The translations under genes and the position numbers were made by a program. The notes beneath the pieces are model-generated. The model searched no databases. It saw nothing but the letters and a program-made list of their open reading frames with translations, and was not told the DNA's origin. Shown here piece after piece: positions 34,501 to 45,836 of a stretch of DNA of 64,000 nucleotides. The stretch covers positions 567,682,768 to 567,746,767 of the forward strand of contig VDFB02193867.1 of the NCBI GenBank assembly GCA_007258455.2, given 5' to 3'. This stretch comes from Sequoia sempervirens (lineage: Eukaryota > Streptophyta > Pinopsida > Cupressales > Cupressaceae). How positions within the stretch are numbered: the first letter of the stretch is position 1; every line of letters begins with the position of its first letter.

Positions 34501-36836
34501 GAAAAATATTTCCTAGCCTAAATATTCTTTCTTTGCAAGAATTGATTATTCTAGGTTTTTTCTTTCTATAGTTTGTTACATGGCATAGATCAATTAGCTA
34601 TTTTTAATTTTGAAAATGAACCAATCCATGGTGTAGTTACCATTTTCATTTAGGTAATGTGGAAATAAAATTTATTCGATCAAAACTATGGCCCCATATG
34701 TTTTTTCTTATTTTTTACCATTCTATTTTTCATATTATCCATTTTATATATCTAATAGCTAAAATATCTAATATATAATCTTAAATAATAAAAAAATTAA
34801 CAAATTAATCCAATTTATGTTGTAATAAAACAAATGCTTTGGATTAGATAAACATCATTTACATGGTGTTGTACCCAAACACAAAAATGCCCAAAAGGGT
34901 GGAAAATTCAGCAAAAAATAAACAAAGTCAAAGGTCTCTAGTAGTACATCAAAGTTTCTCTTAAAACAGACAAAAAAAAAATGAATACCAAACTACATAG
35001 CAAGCTTCTCTCAATCCTCCTTGAAGAAATTACAGATAAATGGTTGTAATCAAAAAATGTTGTAATAATTAAAAAATCTAATACTTAATTCAAATTAACA
35101 AATAAAATTAAATATGTGTTATAATAAAAATAAAATATTTTTTAAAAATAAGATAGTTTAATAAAATAAGATAGTTTAATAAAATATTGAATTAAATTTG
35201 AAAAAAAAATTAAAAAATCTAAATTAGATTTAAAAATCAAATACAAAAGCAAAACGAACATTAAAAAAATAGAAATTAAATCTATCGTAGCTTGGACCTT
35301 AGAAGTATCATAACTTGGAACTAATAACTAATATTCAAATTAAAACATAAAATCTAAGAATCCATAATTCAAAAGAAAAATGTTTGAATAATTGGAATAG
35401 CAAAAGCGAAGAATACCAACTCCCAATTATGAATTTTGATATAATTTTTGTTTTTGGGTATTCTATGCAGGTGAATGGTGGAATGCGAACGTAGAAGATG
35501 TGTTAGCTAATGCCATTCGAACAGGAGCTTCACCAGCCGATTCCAACGCATCCACAATCAATGGCCAACCAGGGGACTTCTTCCCTTGCTCTGCAAATGG
35601 TTTGCGCATCAATGAAAAAATAATTTCTTAAAGTATATCTGAAGTTATAATAGTTTTGAAGAGATGATTAATCAATTAATCAATTGTGAATGCAGACACC
35701 ACGAGGTTTTTGGTTGAGAGGGGGAAAACCTATCTAATGGGGATCGTAAACGGTGTGATGCTTCATTCATGCTTCTTCAAAATTGCAATCTGAGAATTCT
35801 CAATCCCTCGGTACCACATATTTTTGACGTGGACATGCTAATAACTGAGAAAACCAGTAGGAGTCTTCTGAGAAGTCAGACGCCATCAGTACCACAGATT
35901 GTTGATGTAGAAATGTTAATAACAGAGGGCTTGGCACTCATAAGCTGTCCAAACAATTCATGTGCAACTCCCTATGGCAGAAGAGTTGTTGGAGCTTTTA
36001 ATAACATTTCATTCATTGAGCCAAACATCTCTATTTTGCAGGCCTATTATTTTGGTCTAGATGGAGTGTTTACCAAAGATTTTCCTGATAATCCTCCAGT
36101 AGTATATGATTACACAGGAAATGTGTCATTGAGTCTTTGGGGAACTGAATTAGGAACAAAAGTAAAAGTTCTGAAACTCAATAGCAATGTGCAAATAGTG
36201 TTTCAAAATACCGGAATTATTACAATAGAGGATCATCCTATACACCTGTCACCTTCATGGCCATAATTTTTATGTTGTGGGGCAAGGTTTTGGAAACTAT
36301 GATTCTCATACGGATCCTGCAAAATTTAATTTGGTAGATCCTCCATTGGTGAATACCATCGGAGTTCCTCCTGGTGGGTTGGCGGCAATTAGATTTATAG
36401 CCAACAACCCAGGTAAGCTACTTTCAACTCTATATATTTCATTTACAAGCGTTGTTTTCCAAAGTTCTAAAATAACATTACCGTTCTGTTTTGAGTTGAT
36501 CGAGATTGACCCATATTTCATTTTATGCATAACATTTCATGAGAATTATAATATATATGGTTCACTTACATTTATTGTATTTAGTCAGTAAAAACTAATC
36601 TTTCTCCTCTGTCAACTGTAACGTAAATATATAGTTTATTTTAAAATTCCTTTTACTTCTCAACAACAAAATTACAGTCAGTTTCTCGTTGTTGCTATGT
36701 CACAGGAGCTTGGATGATGCATTGCCACTTTGAATCCCATTCAGCACTTGGTTTTGACATGGTATTTATTACAGAGGATGGGCCAATAAATTCAGATAAA
36801 TTGCCGCCTCCTCCTTTTGGTCTACCCAAATGTTAG
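31510..36836 (+). pseudogene. Laccase pseudogene (paralogue of 4586-8040)
   Basis: Exon relics: 31510-31611, 31697-31848, 31946-32190, 35471-35599, 35696-36412 and 36706-36836, with all splice sites still recognisable. Lesions against the intact copy: a TAC to TAA nonsense change at 32034-32036 in exon 3; a 295-bp deletion in exon 5 (junction about 35786, two-base GC microhomology) that shifts the frame and gives TGA at 35791; and a 7-nt insertion at about 36247 that breaks the frame inside the HPIHLHG copper motif. Exon 5 has lost part of cupredoxin domain 2. Intron 3 has grown from 1.1 to 3.3 kb. The signal peptide and HWHG, WWHAH and MHCHFESH codons persist as relics. Confidence 0.92.
33089..35270. 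mobile_element. Insertion of about 2.2 kb in intron 3 of the laccase pseudogene
   Basis: Absent from laccase 1, where GATTCTATGTAGAAATTAAATC is continuous. The inserted DNA begins about AGATGGGTTGTAACC and ends about CATTAAAAAAATA. No terminal repeats, clear TSD or coding domain were found. A stretch near 34020-34120 (DYNNSVKGLGLSRPQHQASRSQ in one frame, slightly over-simplified here) is low complexity. It could be a decayed retroelement; the class is unknown. Confidence 0.6.
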
Positions 36837-37130
36837 TTGTATTGCGATTTAGTGGGATAGCCGAACCGTCCCTTATGTATATCCTCGTTGTGTGGTAAGC
36901 TACATAAAAAATGAAAATGGCATTTCGATGCAATTCGAATTAGATATGCCTAGTTTACTGGTTCACTTATTTTCTAGGTTAATATAATAAATACATACAA
37001 CTATGAAAATATTTTGATAAATATTATCCTTGATGTATTTATTTTTTAATAAATTAGTGATAAAATTAAAAAAATATTAAAATAATACTAAATTTGGAGA
37101 GCCCATATTTCAACGTCTTCTTAGATAATT

Positions 37131-37929
37131 TGTTACTTATTTTATTAATTACAATTAGAAATCATTAAAGAGTGATACACACAAAAAATAATTCTTTATT
37201 GAACTTTATGCAAAAGTTTTGTGAAGGTTGTGGGCTTGTTTTTTCTGATTTAAGGCACAAGAGAGCTATGTTTGATGGCACTATAATTGAGAAAAAAAAT
37301 TATAATGAAATGAAGCTAGACCCAACTTAGGACATTGGTAACCTATTGAAGTATAGTCCTTGTTTCTGTGGTTAATGCTTTTACATATATGCACATTGCA
37401 AGATCAACTAGATCAGTAGGTATGTGGTTAATTTATTTATCAAGCACCATAACAAATGGAGAAATAGCTTTAGCGTGTAGTGCTCTGACAAAGGGTTCAT
37501 ATGATGGAATAGCTTAAATATTTCTCCTTGCACAAGTAATTCTCCCTGTGCAAGATACAACTAAAGCTTTTTTTCTTGATATTTTGTATCAACACTCCCT
37601 TCCCTTCCACCTCCTCTTTGTTCTTGGTAGTAGCTACAATTTTGACTGCTAATTTTTTATCCTTTTCCTAAGTTAAAGAATACATAATAATGTACTCTTA
37701 GGTGTTAAGGGAATCCTAGTTTTACTATTTTAATATGTCAGCATTATTATGATCATCCATGAACTATCCTTTAGAAATAGCTCAAAAAAAAAAGCATTCA
37801 ATCTGCAAGCAGCGAGCAAAATGGACAAGCCACAATAGAAGACCTAAGTTGTTGCTATGACCTCTAAACAACCCATCCATAGCCAAAATTATAGATATTC
37901 AAGTCATTTACTCACTTGTTCTTGGCAAG
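37131..37929. other. Intergenic DNA, nothing recognised
   Basis: No gene family was recognised between the end of the laccase duplication and the PPR fragment. The closely spaced phrases CTCCTTGCACAAGTAATT and CTCCCTGTGCAAGATAC near 37523-37558 are the only local repeat noted. Confidence 0.4.
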
Positions 37930-38219
37930 ATTACTATAATATCTGAAAATAAATCCTCATTCCATGATGCTTTGATGGATGTCCATACCCTGTTCCAAAG
38001 CTCCTATTTTGGAACAGGAAGGGAGGATGCTGGCGAAGGTTGTGGAATTTGGCTTTACAATTGCCAATTACATTTGCTTGAAAGTTTATAAAGCCTTTTA
38101 AACAAATCCAATTTGTCCATATCCTGCAATCATTGCATTCCAAGAGATGACATCTTTTTCAGGTATGCTGTCAAACAGTTCACATGCCTTGTTAATGCTT
38201 CCATTTTTGGATGCATGTC
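37930..38219 (-). pseudogene. PPR (pentatricopeptide repeat) gene fragment
   Basis: Reading leftward from 38219, the minus strand encodes GSINKACELFDSIPEKD, VISWNAMIAGYGQIGF and, further on, PNSTTFASILPSCSKIGALE. This is the unmistakable pattern of plant PLS-class PPR repeats, whose members bind organellar RNA. Four stops fall at sites where Glu, Glu, Gln and Trp are expected, and a frameshift follows near the SD(I)IV segment. The fragment is cut at 38219/38220, where the giant LTR element starts. Its N-terminal continuation is not found at the other side of the second gap. Confidence 0.8.
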
Positions 38220-39196
38220 TGTTGATGGTGTTTTTATGCACTTCTCAACACAGGCAGTGCATAGGTGCACTACCTCTCTTGAAAGACAATCTTCCACAAT
38301 CGGATTGCAGAACACTATCCCAAGGTCTCTCGGATGTCAGGTCATGACAGTGCTTAGATACCTCAGTAGTTTGATGTGATTTGCTGGAATCACAAGGCAG
38401 CCTTACGGGAATACAAAGTGTGGATGTGAAACGCGAAGTAGGATCTTAAAAGGGGGAGTTCTTAGCATAAAAGCATTCAGGTGTTGACTGCAGGTTCAAA
38501 CAGCAATCTCGAACTCCATCTAGTTGTTGGGTTCAGCTTTATAAGGTATAATGAACCTTGGTGTTGTTCAATTCCTAAAGAAAGTGAAAAAGAGCGAAGG
38601 AGAAAGAAAGTTCCTAAGCCTAAAGCTTGTTGCGAACAGTGATAATGGAGTCCCTGCAATGGACAATTCCTTCAAACAATCTCCCACTTAACCAAGAATT
38701 TCACAATATCATGGGAGTTGTGCAATCTTCTAAGGGCTACAGATTTGTATCCCTCATTCACCACATACATGTATGAATTAAAGACAAGTGTTTGGGGCAG
38801 CTTAAATCAGGTCCAGGCTAACTTTACAAAGCTATCTACCTTCAGCAAACAGCAAAAAGTATGGACTAAGGAGTTATCAACAAAGCAGGAATTTTTCATG
38901 AACAGCCAACAGCATTCCTAAAATTATCAAAGTAACATGAACAGCTAACTAAACAACAAAGAGATCTAAGCTAACATCTAAGATTGGAGAAATGAATCAA
39001 TTAACATGAGAGAACACAAGGAAATGCATCAAGTCAATGCTATTTCTCATATATTTCAGCAGCATGTCTTTACAACAACTCAACTCTCCTTTTGCAAATG
39101 AGGGGAGTCCTCTATTTATAGTGTTTCAAAAGTTAAATGAATGGCCAAGATTCATTACAATTGTGTAGCCAAGATTCATTACAAATTAGGGTTTCA
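38220..39196 (-). repeat. 3' LTR of element A
   Basis: It runs from TGTTGATGG to GGGTTTCA on the + strand (TG...CA), 977 bp, and is nearly identical to 53532-54508. On the minus strand a TATA box (TATAAATAGA, 39111-39120) precedes the purine-rich leader. Confidence 0.95.
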
Positions 39197-39209
39197 CCTA
39201 CCCCCAAAT
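39197..39209 (-). other. Polypurine tract of element A
   Basis: On the minus strand ATTTGGGGGTAGG directly precedes the LTR start TGAAACCC. The tandem copy has the matching tract at 54509-54521. Confidence 0.75.
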
Positions 39210-39317
39210 AGATTTACAATTAAAAAAACATCTTTTGTCCTTTCCCTATTTTGTCATCTAGTAGATGACACTATTTGCATTTTCGTCCTGTAGCTAATTG
39301 TTGTTTTCTGGCTGTAG

Positions 39318-42300
39318 CTACTCTTCTGGGAGGTCTACTTCCTCGGCCGGGCTATCTGGTTGCTCCCCAGAGGCTGCGTGATCAATCTGCTTGAGGATGA
39401 CGGCCTGGAGCTTATCTATTTCGAGGATTTCGCACTTCAACATCTGGTAGCTCCATTCTTTGGCATTCTCTTCCAGCCGCTTCCAGTCTTCATCATACTT
39501 TGAGCTCTGATCTCTGAAAAGCTCTGATCTATCGAGGGCACGGGCGGCGAAACTTAGGAAGTCTGTCGTGATATCTCCGGCTGCCCCATCCTTCATCCTC
39601 TCCTCAAAATAAGGCCTAACCTTCTCCGCATCTAATTGCACAGTGGGTATATCATGGCCCATTATTAACTTCAAGTACTCGGTGCATTCTGCTCAGATTT
39701 CCTTGATCCACACAATATCCGGATCAATCCTGCTCTGGATCTGCTCCGTCCTCTCTTTACGGTGGATGAGGTCCCTGCGCCATATATCTACCAGCCAGTG
39801 ATCTTCCTTCTTCAATTCTAACTTCTCTTCCCATGAACTTTCTGGCATTTGGAGGATGGCCTCAACCTTCGGGAAGGCAGAGTCGTAAATTGCGGGGAAG
39901 TTGGTGCAGAGCTTCCTTGTACTTTCCAAGGACTGAACCAGGTCCAGGAACTTGTTGGCTATCTGCACAGCCAAGCCGATCCCTATGTTTCCGACCTTCA
40001 CAACCTATTGGAACCAGTCCTCCGTGGTCTTTTCCAGGTTCCTCCTCCTTTCCAGCTTATCTATTTGTTCCTTGGAGAGTAGCTGTGGCGCGGCCGTAGA
40101 GGTAGTGGGGAGGTCGTCGATTGAAGACCATTGTTGGATGTAGTCAGTTAGGGCAGCAACCTGCGCCTTTAGTTCATCCTTGGTGATCTTATCCTACTTA
40201 ATCAGGTGCACTACCGTAGCCACTGACTCCTCAAGATGCCCGACCTTCTGTTCCCTGGTGGCCGTCCCTAGGTCGATTGTGGAGATGCTGTAACTTACTC
40301 CATCCTGGCCAATAGTTGGCGTTGCCACTTGTGCAGCCCGGGAGCCAGAAGCGTCCATTGTTACCCTGGAACGGACCTTAGGCTTCTTCTCCTTCTTTGG
40401 CGTGGCTAGAGATCGAGCCAAGATGGCCTCCAACCTTGACCTCGGATCGCTCAAGACAGGATTGGTCTTTTCGAGTTGTTCTTCTAGCCAGTCGGGCATG
40501 GCAGCCTTGTCCTTGGGCGTCTCGCGGCTGCCCTCACCCTTCTCCGTCAAGGGCAAGACCTCGGTCTCCTTTTCCAGTTCTTCTTTTTCTTTGGCAGCAT
40601 CCTCCTCTTCGTCGGAGTCTTGATATAATACGAGGCTTTTGACGGGTGCCCTTGTAGTTAATAGCTGAGTGGGATCCTCCTTTTCCGCCACCTCTTCTTC
40701 CTTTTCTTCGACAGCCTCGGCACCGGGGCTGCTCACAATATGGACCTCGGCCTCAGTGACGGCTTGTTTGGGCTATTCCTCCGGTGGCTGCCCCTCTTCA
40801 CCTGGCTGCCGAGCCGACTCTTCCTCGACGTCTTCATCAAAAGTTTCGACAACCTCTTTGTCTTTCGAGTCATCCCCCTCATCCCTGCTTTCAGAAGAGC
40901 TCGTCTCTTCCTCCTCATAAGCAACTTTGTCAATGGTTCTGCGATCGTGCTCAGGTTGCTCGTAATAGTCGTCGGCCTCCTCCTCCATAGGTTTCGAAGC
41001 CTCTCGCTCTTGCTCCTCCAACTCTTTTGAAATCTGCATGGTGGTCTCCATGGCTGGGGGCCCTGTTGGCGGTTGTGAAGGCTGGGATGTTGCGAGTGCT
41101 TGGGCCAAGGCTGCTTGGAGAGCAGGATCCATTAAAAGTTGCGAGAGCTCCGGGGGAAGATTATGCAGGTGCCGTGTAATGGCCTCGGGCACGCTAGAAA
41201 GGGGAATAGGCGATGGTATCGTTGCCAGAGGTAGCGAGGTGATGGGGGACATGGCAGCAGCAGAGGAAGGGGAAGTGGTCATGCTGGAGGAGGAATCAAT
41301 ATTGATTACGGATCCGGCTGGAGGTGAAGAGGCGAGGTGAACGAAGATGTCCACCGCTTGTGGAGATGAAGCAATGGTGGCCTGAGAAGTGGGCAGCGTA
41401 CCAGCCGGGGGAGGAAGGAGCAAAGGAGGCTGTGCCTCGGTTGTGATTAATGTCCTTTTGAGCTTCTTGGGAGATGAGCCTCCCGTATCCCTTGTTGCTT
41501 GTTCTTTGGGGCCCCCGGACTGCGCTGTTTCTGCTTCTTTCCTCTTTTGGGACCTGGTGATGGGGGGAGACTTGGAAGTCTCACCGGCTGATGGGGAGGC
41601 AGCAACATCTCCCGTGGCGCTTGGCCCGCCTTTGAGTGCCTCGTATGTAAGAGTTACCCCTTGTTGCTTTAGTTGTTCCACTTGCCCATCAACCCACTCC
41701 TGGGTGCGAGTTATGATAGGCTTTGTGATAATGTCCAGGTCTTCAATCTCCTGCTCGTCCCAATCGATGGAGGGGATTGCCAGGTCGGCAACCGCAGGGT
41801 ATCTCGGGTGCACCAGTGTGGATTCATCTTCCTCTAGCTGGTCTGGTACCGGAAACAGCTGTACTCTTCTCAAGAACTGCACCGTCATCCGCATATAATG
41901 TCTCTGGCGGACCTCCTTATCATCTTTACAGTCTGCCCAGAAATCCTCAACATGGTACAGGTGGGTGTATGCCGGCCCTAGCGCCTTCCTGACGTGGCCG
42001 TGGGGATCCATTCGTGGGCGAGCCGTGTACCACTCAAAGTTATACTCCTTGAGTTCCTTTTCTGAGTTACCGGCGCATTGAGATGTTTGCAACCGATACT
42101 GGCCCTGGCCGAGGATCATGGGATAAGGGATCCCCGTTACATGCTTCTGGCCGAAGACCGCCTGAATATGTTGGAGCTACCGGGAAAGCTCCAGGAGGAT
42201 GATTCGGTCATTTGGGTACCTAGGCAGCTTGTTTGGTCGTTCTGTGAACCCTTGGGCGCGGATGTATGTGAATTTAGGGAATTGAATGTACAGGAAGGCA

Positions 42301-43334
42301 TACTCCCTCAAGAGTGCCCTGGCGCTGTGAGATACCCTTCTCTCGAAGTCCCCGGCTATCAATCTGATAATATGGCCTATGAAGGCATCATTGATCCGGC
42401 GGTACTCCTTTTTAAAGTAGCGGTATTGTAGCTGAGGGTATTGGTCAAAAGGCTTGAGTCCTCGCTTATGCTCTCCATCCGGCGCCCTGAAGAGTCCACT
42501 ATATTGCCTCTTATCCGCTAATGAGTACACCAGGTACGAGGTCATGTAGAATTTGTTGCTCCTTTTGACATTCATAAACTGCTCGTGGAAGCAGTTGCTG
42601 ATGATGCTTCCCCAATCAAATGAAATCTTGGTTTTAACGTCCTCATTCCCTCGGACGATCTGCTCAATGTAATAAGCCATCCATTCCTGGAAGAAGGCGG
42701 CTGTCGGGAGGCCCATGACCCTGCTCAGCATGGTCACAAGGTCGTGATAGTCTTCATGAAAGTCACTGCGGAAAAGCTCCTGAGGGACTTTTGCGGCGCT
42801 GCCCCGCCTCTCCTTGAGCCAGTAGACGTTGATTGACTTCTTGCAGCCCAACGGATTGGCGTCCCATGCTGCCTGGCACCGCTCCATCGTGGGGATCTGC
42901 ATGTGTGGGAATGTGGGAATGTGGAAGGTTCTTGCAATTCCCTCTGGAGACATGTCTGCGAGGATATTCCCCTCTTTGTCTACTATGGTTCTGGTGTCTG
43001 TTTGGTAGGCTTCTCGGCAAGCCATTACCAACTCTGGTGCTATTAGAGACGGAGGAAAGCCAGCAGCCTTTGCGATTCCACTTTGGCGTATCATCCGGGC
43101 ATTCTTAGTCTTAGGGTCGACCTTGACCCTCTGGGTGAACTCATCTATGTCCACCTGGCCTATGTTGGTGTCCGAGATCTCTTTCTAGTCAGTTGAGACT
43201 TTTGACTGGAGCGGTTCACCCTGGAATTGGAATTTCATCTGGTCTTTGTCTTCTTTCCCACGGATGGCCCTTCCAGGTTTCTTACCCTTGTCCTTTTCGG
43301 TAGAGGCCCCTGAAGTTCCTGCGGCCGATTCCAT
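39318..43334 (-). pseudogene. Extra ORF3 of element A (1338 codons), function unknown
   Basis: A single minus-strand frame runs from the ATG at 43334 (MESAAGTSGASTEKDK) to TAG at 39318. It lies downstream of integrase in the position used by env-like or extra ORFs. The N-terminal half (residues about 60-470) looks globular, with phrases such as GIARTFHIPTFPHMQIP and ERRVSHSARALLREYAFLYI. The middle is Pro/Ser/Thr-rich with basic clusters (SQKRKEAE, PKKLKR) that could be nuclear signals. A strongly acidic stretch (residues about 790-850) and a charged helical C-terminal third follow. No signal peptide or membrane span was seen, so it is not a typical envelope. Six premature stops (43185, 42177, 40773, 40194, 40005, 39693) are all explained by transitions; several are sense codons in the tandem copy. 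Extra ORFs are known in Tat-type elements; this family was not recognised. Confidence 0.8.
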
Positions 43335-44795
43335 ATATCCTGCAGGCAAAGGGCGAAGTCAGCATCACAGAACACCAAAGAGTGTTAACGTTAGTCCGTA
43401 TCGAGTATATTATCTAAATAATCATATAAATACATCATAAATTTAACCCTTAAGTGATATCTGTATCATATCAGAGCATTTACCCAATCCGGGCCCGGAG
43501 GGCCAGACTTCCCTGGCAGGAATGCTGTCAGGAAGGGAAAACACGAAAGGAAGCTCCCGGAGACATCCGCTGGCCCCAAGTTCATGTTCCAAGGGGTGCA
43601 TGATGAAGAATGGCTCAATTTAGGACGTGGGTCGAAGTTAGATTTTCAATTTGGATTGATCTGGATCGATTTGAAGGGCTCCGGAGGTTTCAGGCCGGAA
43701 GGCGGCAGGGCAAAGGCAGCAGGCGGCGGCGGACACCGGACGGAAGTCCGGAGGCGGAAGTCCGGAGTTGAATCCAAGAGAGAAACAGGATAACCCGCCG
43801 CTTCTTTGTTCTTACAGTTATCACCGAGACAACCAGTCCTACAGGACCGGAGAGTGGGGAAGAGATCTTTTTCGCCGATAAGCCGTGCAAAGTTACAATC
43901 GTTGAAACAGCCGAAAAGAGGCCGGGATCGAAGGAGCGAACCCGGCGATACCCGGCAGCAGCCGTCAAAGTTAAGCAGACCGCAGCGTAGCCAGCGAAAG
44001 GAACAGCAGGAGAACCCAGGAGTGGGAAAGCGAGTCGGGGCAGTAGCGCTTAAGTTTCAGGGCGTCCCGGCAATGGCGGCGTCTGAAAATGAAGGCACCG
44101 GAAAGCGGAAGGATCCGCCGAAAGAGTGTAGCCACCATGAAGGACGAAGCGTCGTTAAATCCACCGAACCTGGGGCCGGCCGAATTCCATGCGGGAACAA
44201 CGGCCGAGCAGATCCGCAGAGATTCCGGGAATTCGGAACTACAGACGGAGGCCGAGTCACAGAGGGCAGCACCAGGCTGGGAAAACCTCCCGCCCCCAAA
44301 AGCAGTGAGACGGTTGGGAAGCCGGCCGGGATAGAAACGGAGGCTGGCGAGTCCCGAGGAAGGCAACCCTCTGCCGAGACGGGCTGCGAGAGCCGAGGAT
44401 CCAGGCGGCCCCGGCGGAGGAGTCCCGGGCGAGAAGCGTCGCCACTACACCGCGACACGGGTAAGTTTCGAGAGGCGACAAAAGGCGATTCCGACGGGCC
44501 GCGGAAAATTCAAGGACATGGGTTTGGGCCGCAACGGAGAGGGTGTTCGTTCTATGCAATTTAAATTTCCTATTCAATTCACTTAAACCCTCAAAATGAT
44601 CAAAATAACGGGAGAGCGAATGAGGATGGCCTACCTCCAACTCGCTGAGCGGGACGATGATTGGATGCACTGGCAGAGTTGTCGGAACGACGCCGGGGTC
44701 TACGATCGCGATGGTGAAGTTTGCAGTGGGCTCCAATTCGGCTGCTGCTCCAATTCGCTCAATTCGCAAAGTTAAAAGACTTCAGCGGACCCCGG

Positions 44796-44803
44796 TTTAT
44801 ATA
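44796..44803 (-). promoter_or_regulatory. Candidate internal TATA box upstream of ORF3
   Basis: The minus strand reads GGTATATAAACC about 1.46 kb before the ORF3 ATG. Together with a donor-like site at about 44637 and an acceptor at about 43341 it would suit a separate ORF3 transcript. This is inference from sequence only. Confidence 0.35.
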
Positions 44804-45714
44804 CCACACTGCTCATTAATGGCGCATTGAATTCCTCGTACGATCCCGTGAGAAGTTGGTGAGTTTCAAATTTTGAGTCGGCGGCGGCAACGAGGGTCTC
44901 GGGATGCGTGGCGGAGTTCTGTCGTAAGTTTACCAGCAGCGCATTTACACCGAAACGAAGTGGCCAGCCAGCCAGCAGCGAGAATCTGAAGGGCGGAAAG
45001 GCGGAGACAGCAGCGCCCGACAGCCGCCAGCGGTAAATCCCCAGGGCTGCTGACGAAACAGCGCGCCGTCGGAAGTCCAGAAAGGTGGACGCAACTCCGG
45101 GCGAAAAGCGGGAATGCCGAGAAATCGAAGCAAACGAATTAGCAAAACTAAGCGGAACTCAGTGACGTCTGAAGCAGCGCCAGTCTGGCTCTATGGCTCC
45201 AGAGAACCGGAGAACCGGGCAGCGAAAGCGCAGAGGCATACGACCGGGCAAAAGAACACCCACAAGCCCGGAGATGAAAAACAAAAAGAAACCACGGCCG
45301 ATGTTAGAAACGAAGTACTTTTTAGGGCAAGATAGGCCGGATAGGGCGATCAAAAAGGGGAGACGCATAAAAGCGAGGCAGCCCAAAAGGCGGAAACATG
45401 GCAAAGAAAAGAGGGTCCGTTCCGAGCGAAGTGTGTCGCGAGAGCACAACAAATGGCGACTCCATTTGGAGAAACTTTGTACAGGCGTTCTAGGGATAGA
45501 TATTCATTGGACCGAATCTACGGTTTTCGCTGAACCCGAGGTGGCTAGAAGGGGATGAATCCCGAGGAAAACTAGGGATCCTGTTTAGATTGAAAGGGCT
45601 TACGCGACATCTCGAAAGTGCGTGGAGTGAATTCATTCCTTTCCTAGGGATAGTAACCAGGGTTATTACTCGAACCAAGTGAGCTACGTAAGTTGCCTAA
45701 CACCAAAAGTAACC

Positions 45715-45836
45715 TGGACATTGCCCCGCTGCCAGTCAGGCGTCCATAGCCCCGGCGGAGTTGTCGCTACAATCTCATGGATATTGCTCTACTGCCGGCC
45801 GGGCGTCCATAGCCCCGGTAGAGTTATCCGAACACC
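45715..45836 (-). repeat. Two tandem 63-bp units with covarying stem
   Basis: Unit 1 (45715-45777) and unit 2 (45778-45836) share GCGTCCATAGCCCCGG in the loop region. The flanking arms are CCCCGC/GCGGAG in unit 1 and CTCTAC/GTAGAG in unit 2, so two stem pairs changed on both sides. Confidence 0.85.

Larger units (their letters stand above)
24970..37130 (+). repeat. Segmental duplication, copy 2 (laccase pseudogene block)
   Basis: It is collinear with 3135-8450: upstream AT-rich DNA (24970-25750), promoter, six exons and the 3' flank to about 37130. The extra length is due to an LTR element (25751-30756) and about 2.2 kb in intron 3. Homology resumes exactly at CAATG after the LTR element. 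Confidence 0.85.

Noticed and set aside
41389..41898. Long + strand frames antisense to ORF3 (also 56702-57211, 41038-41340 and 56351-56653)
   Set aside because: They mirror the low-complexity Pro/Ser/Thr-rich codons of ORF3 and are conserved only because the two copies are nearly identical.
43806..44564. A 252-codon + strand open frame in the GC-rich spacer of element A
   Set aside because: Arg/Gly/Ser/Pro-rich product without motifs, antisense to the retroelement, in GC-rich DNA where stops are rare by chance.
44257..44769. A 170-codon minus-strand frame that could be a coding first exon of ORF3
   Set aside because: It starts with TTG, and splicing from its donor at GAG/GTAGGCC to the acceptor before ORF3 would put the two frames out of phase. 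At most a leader exon.
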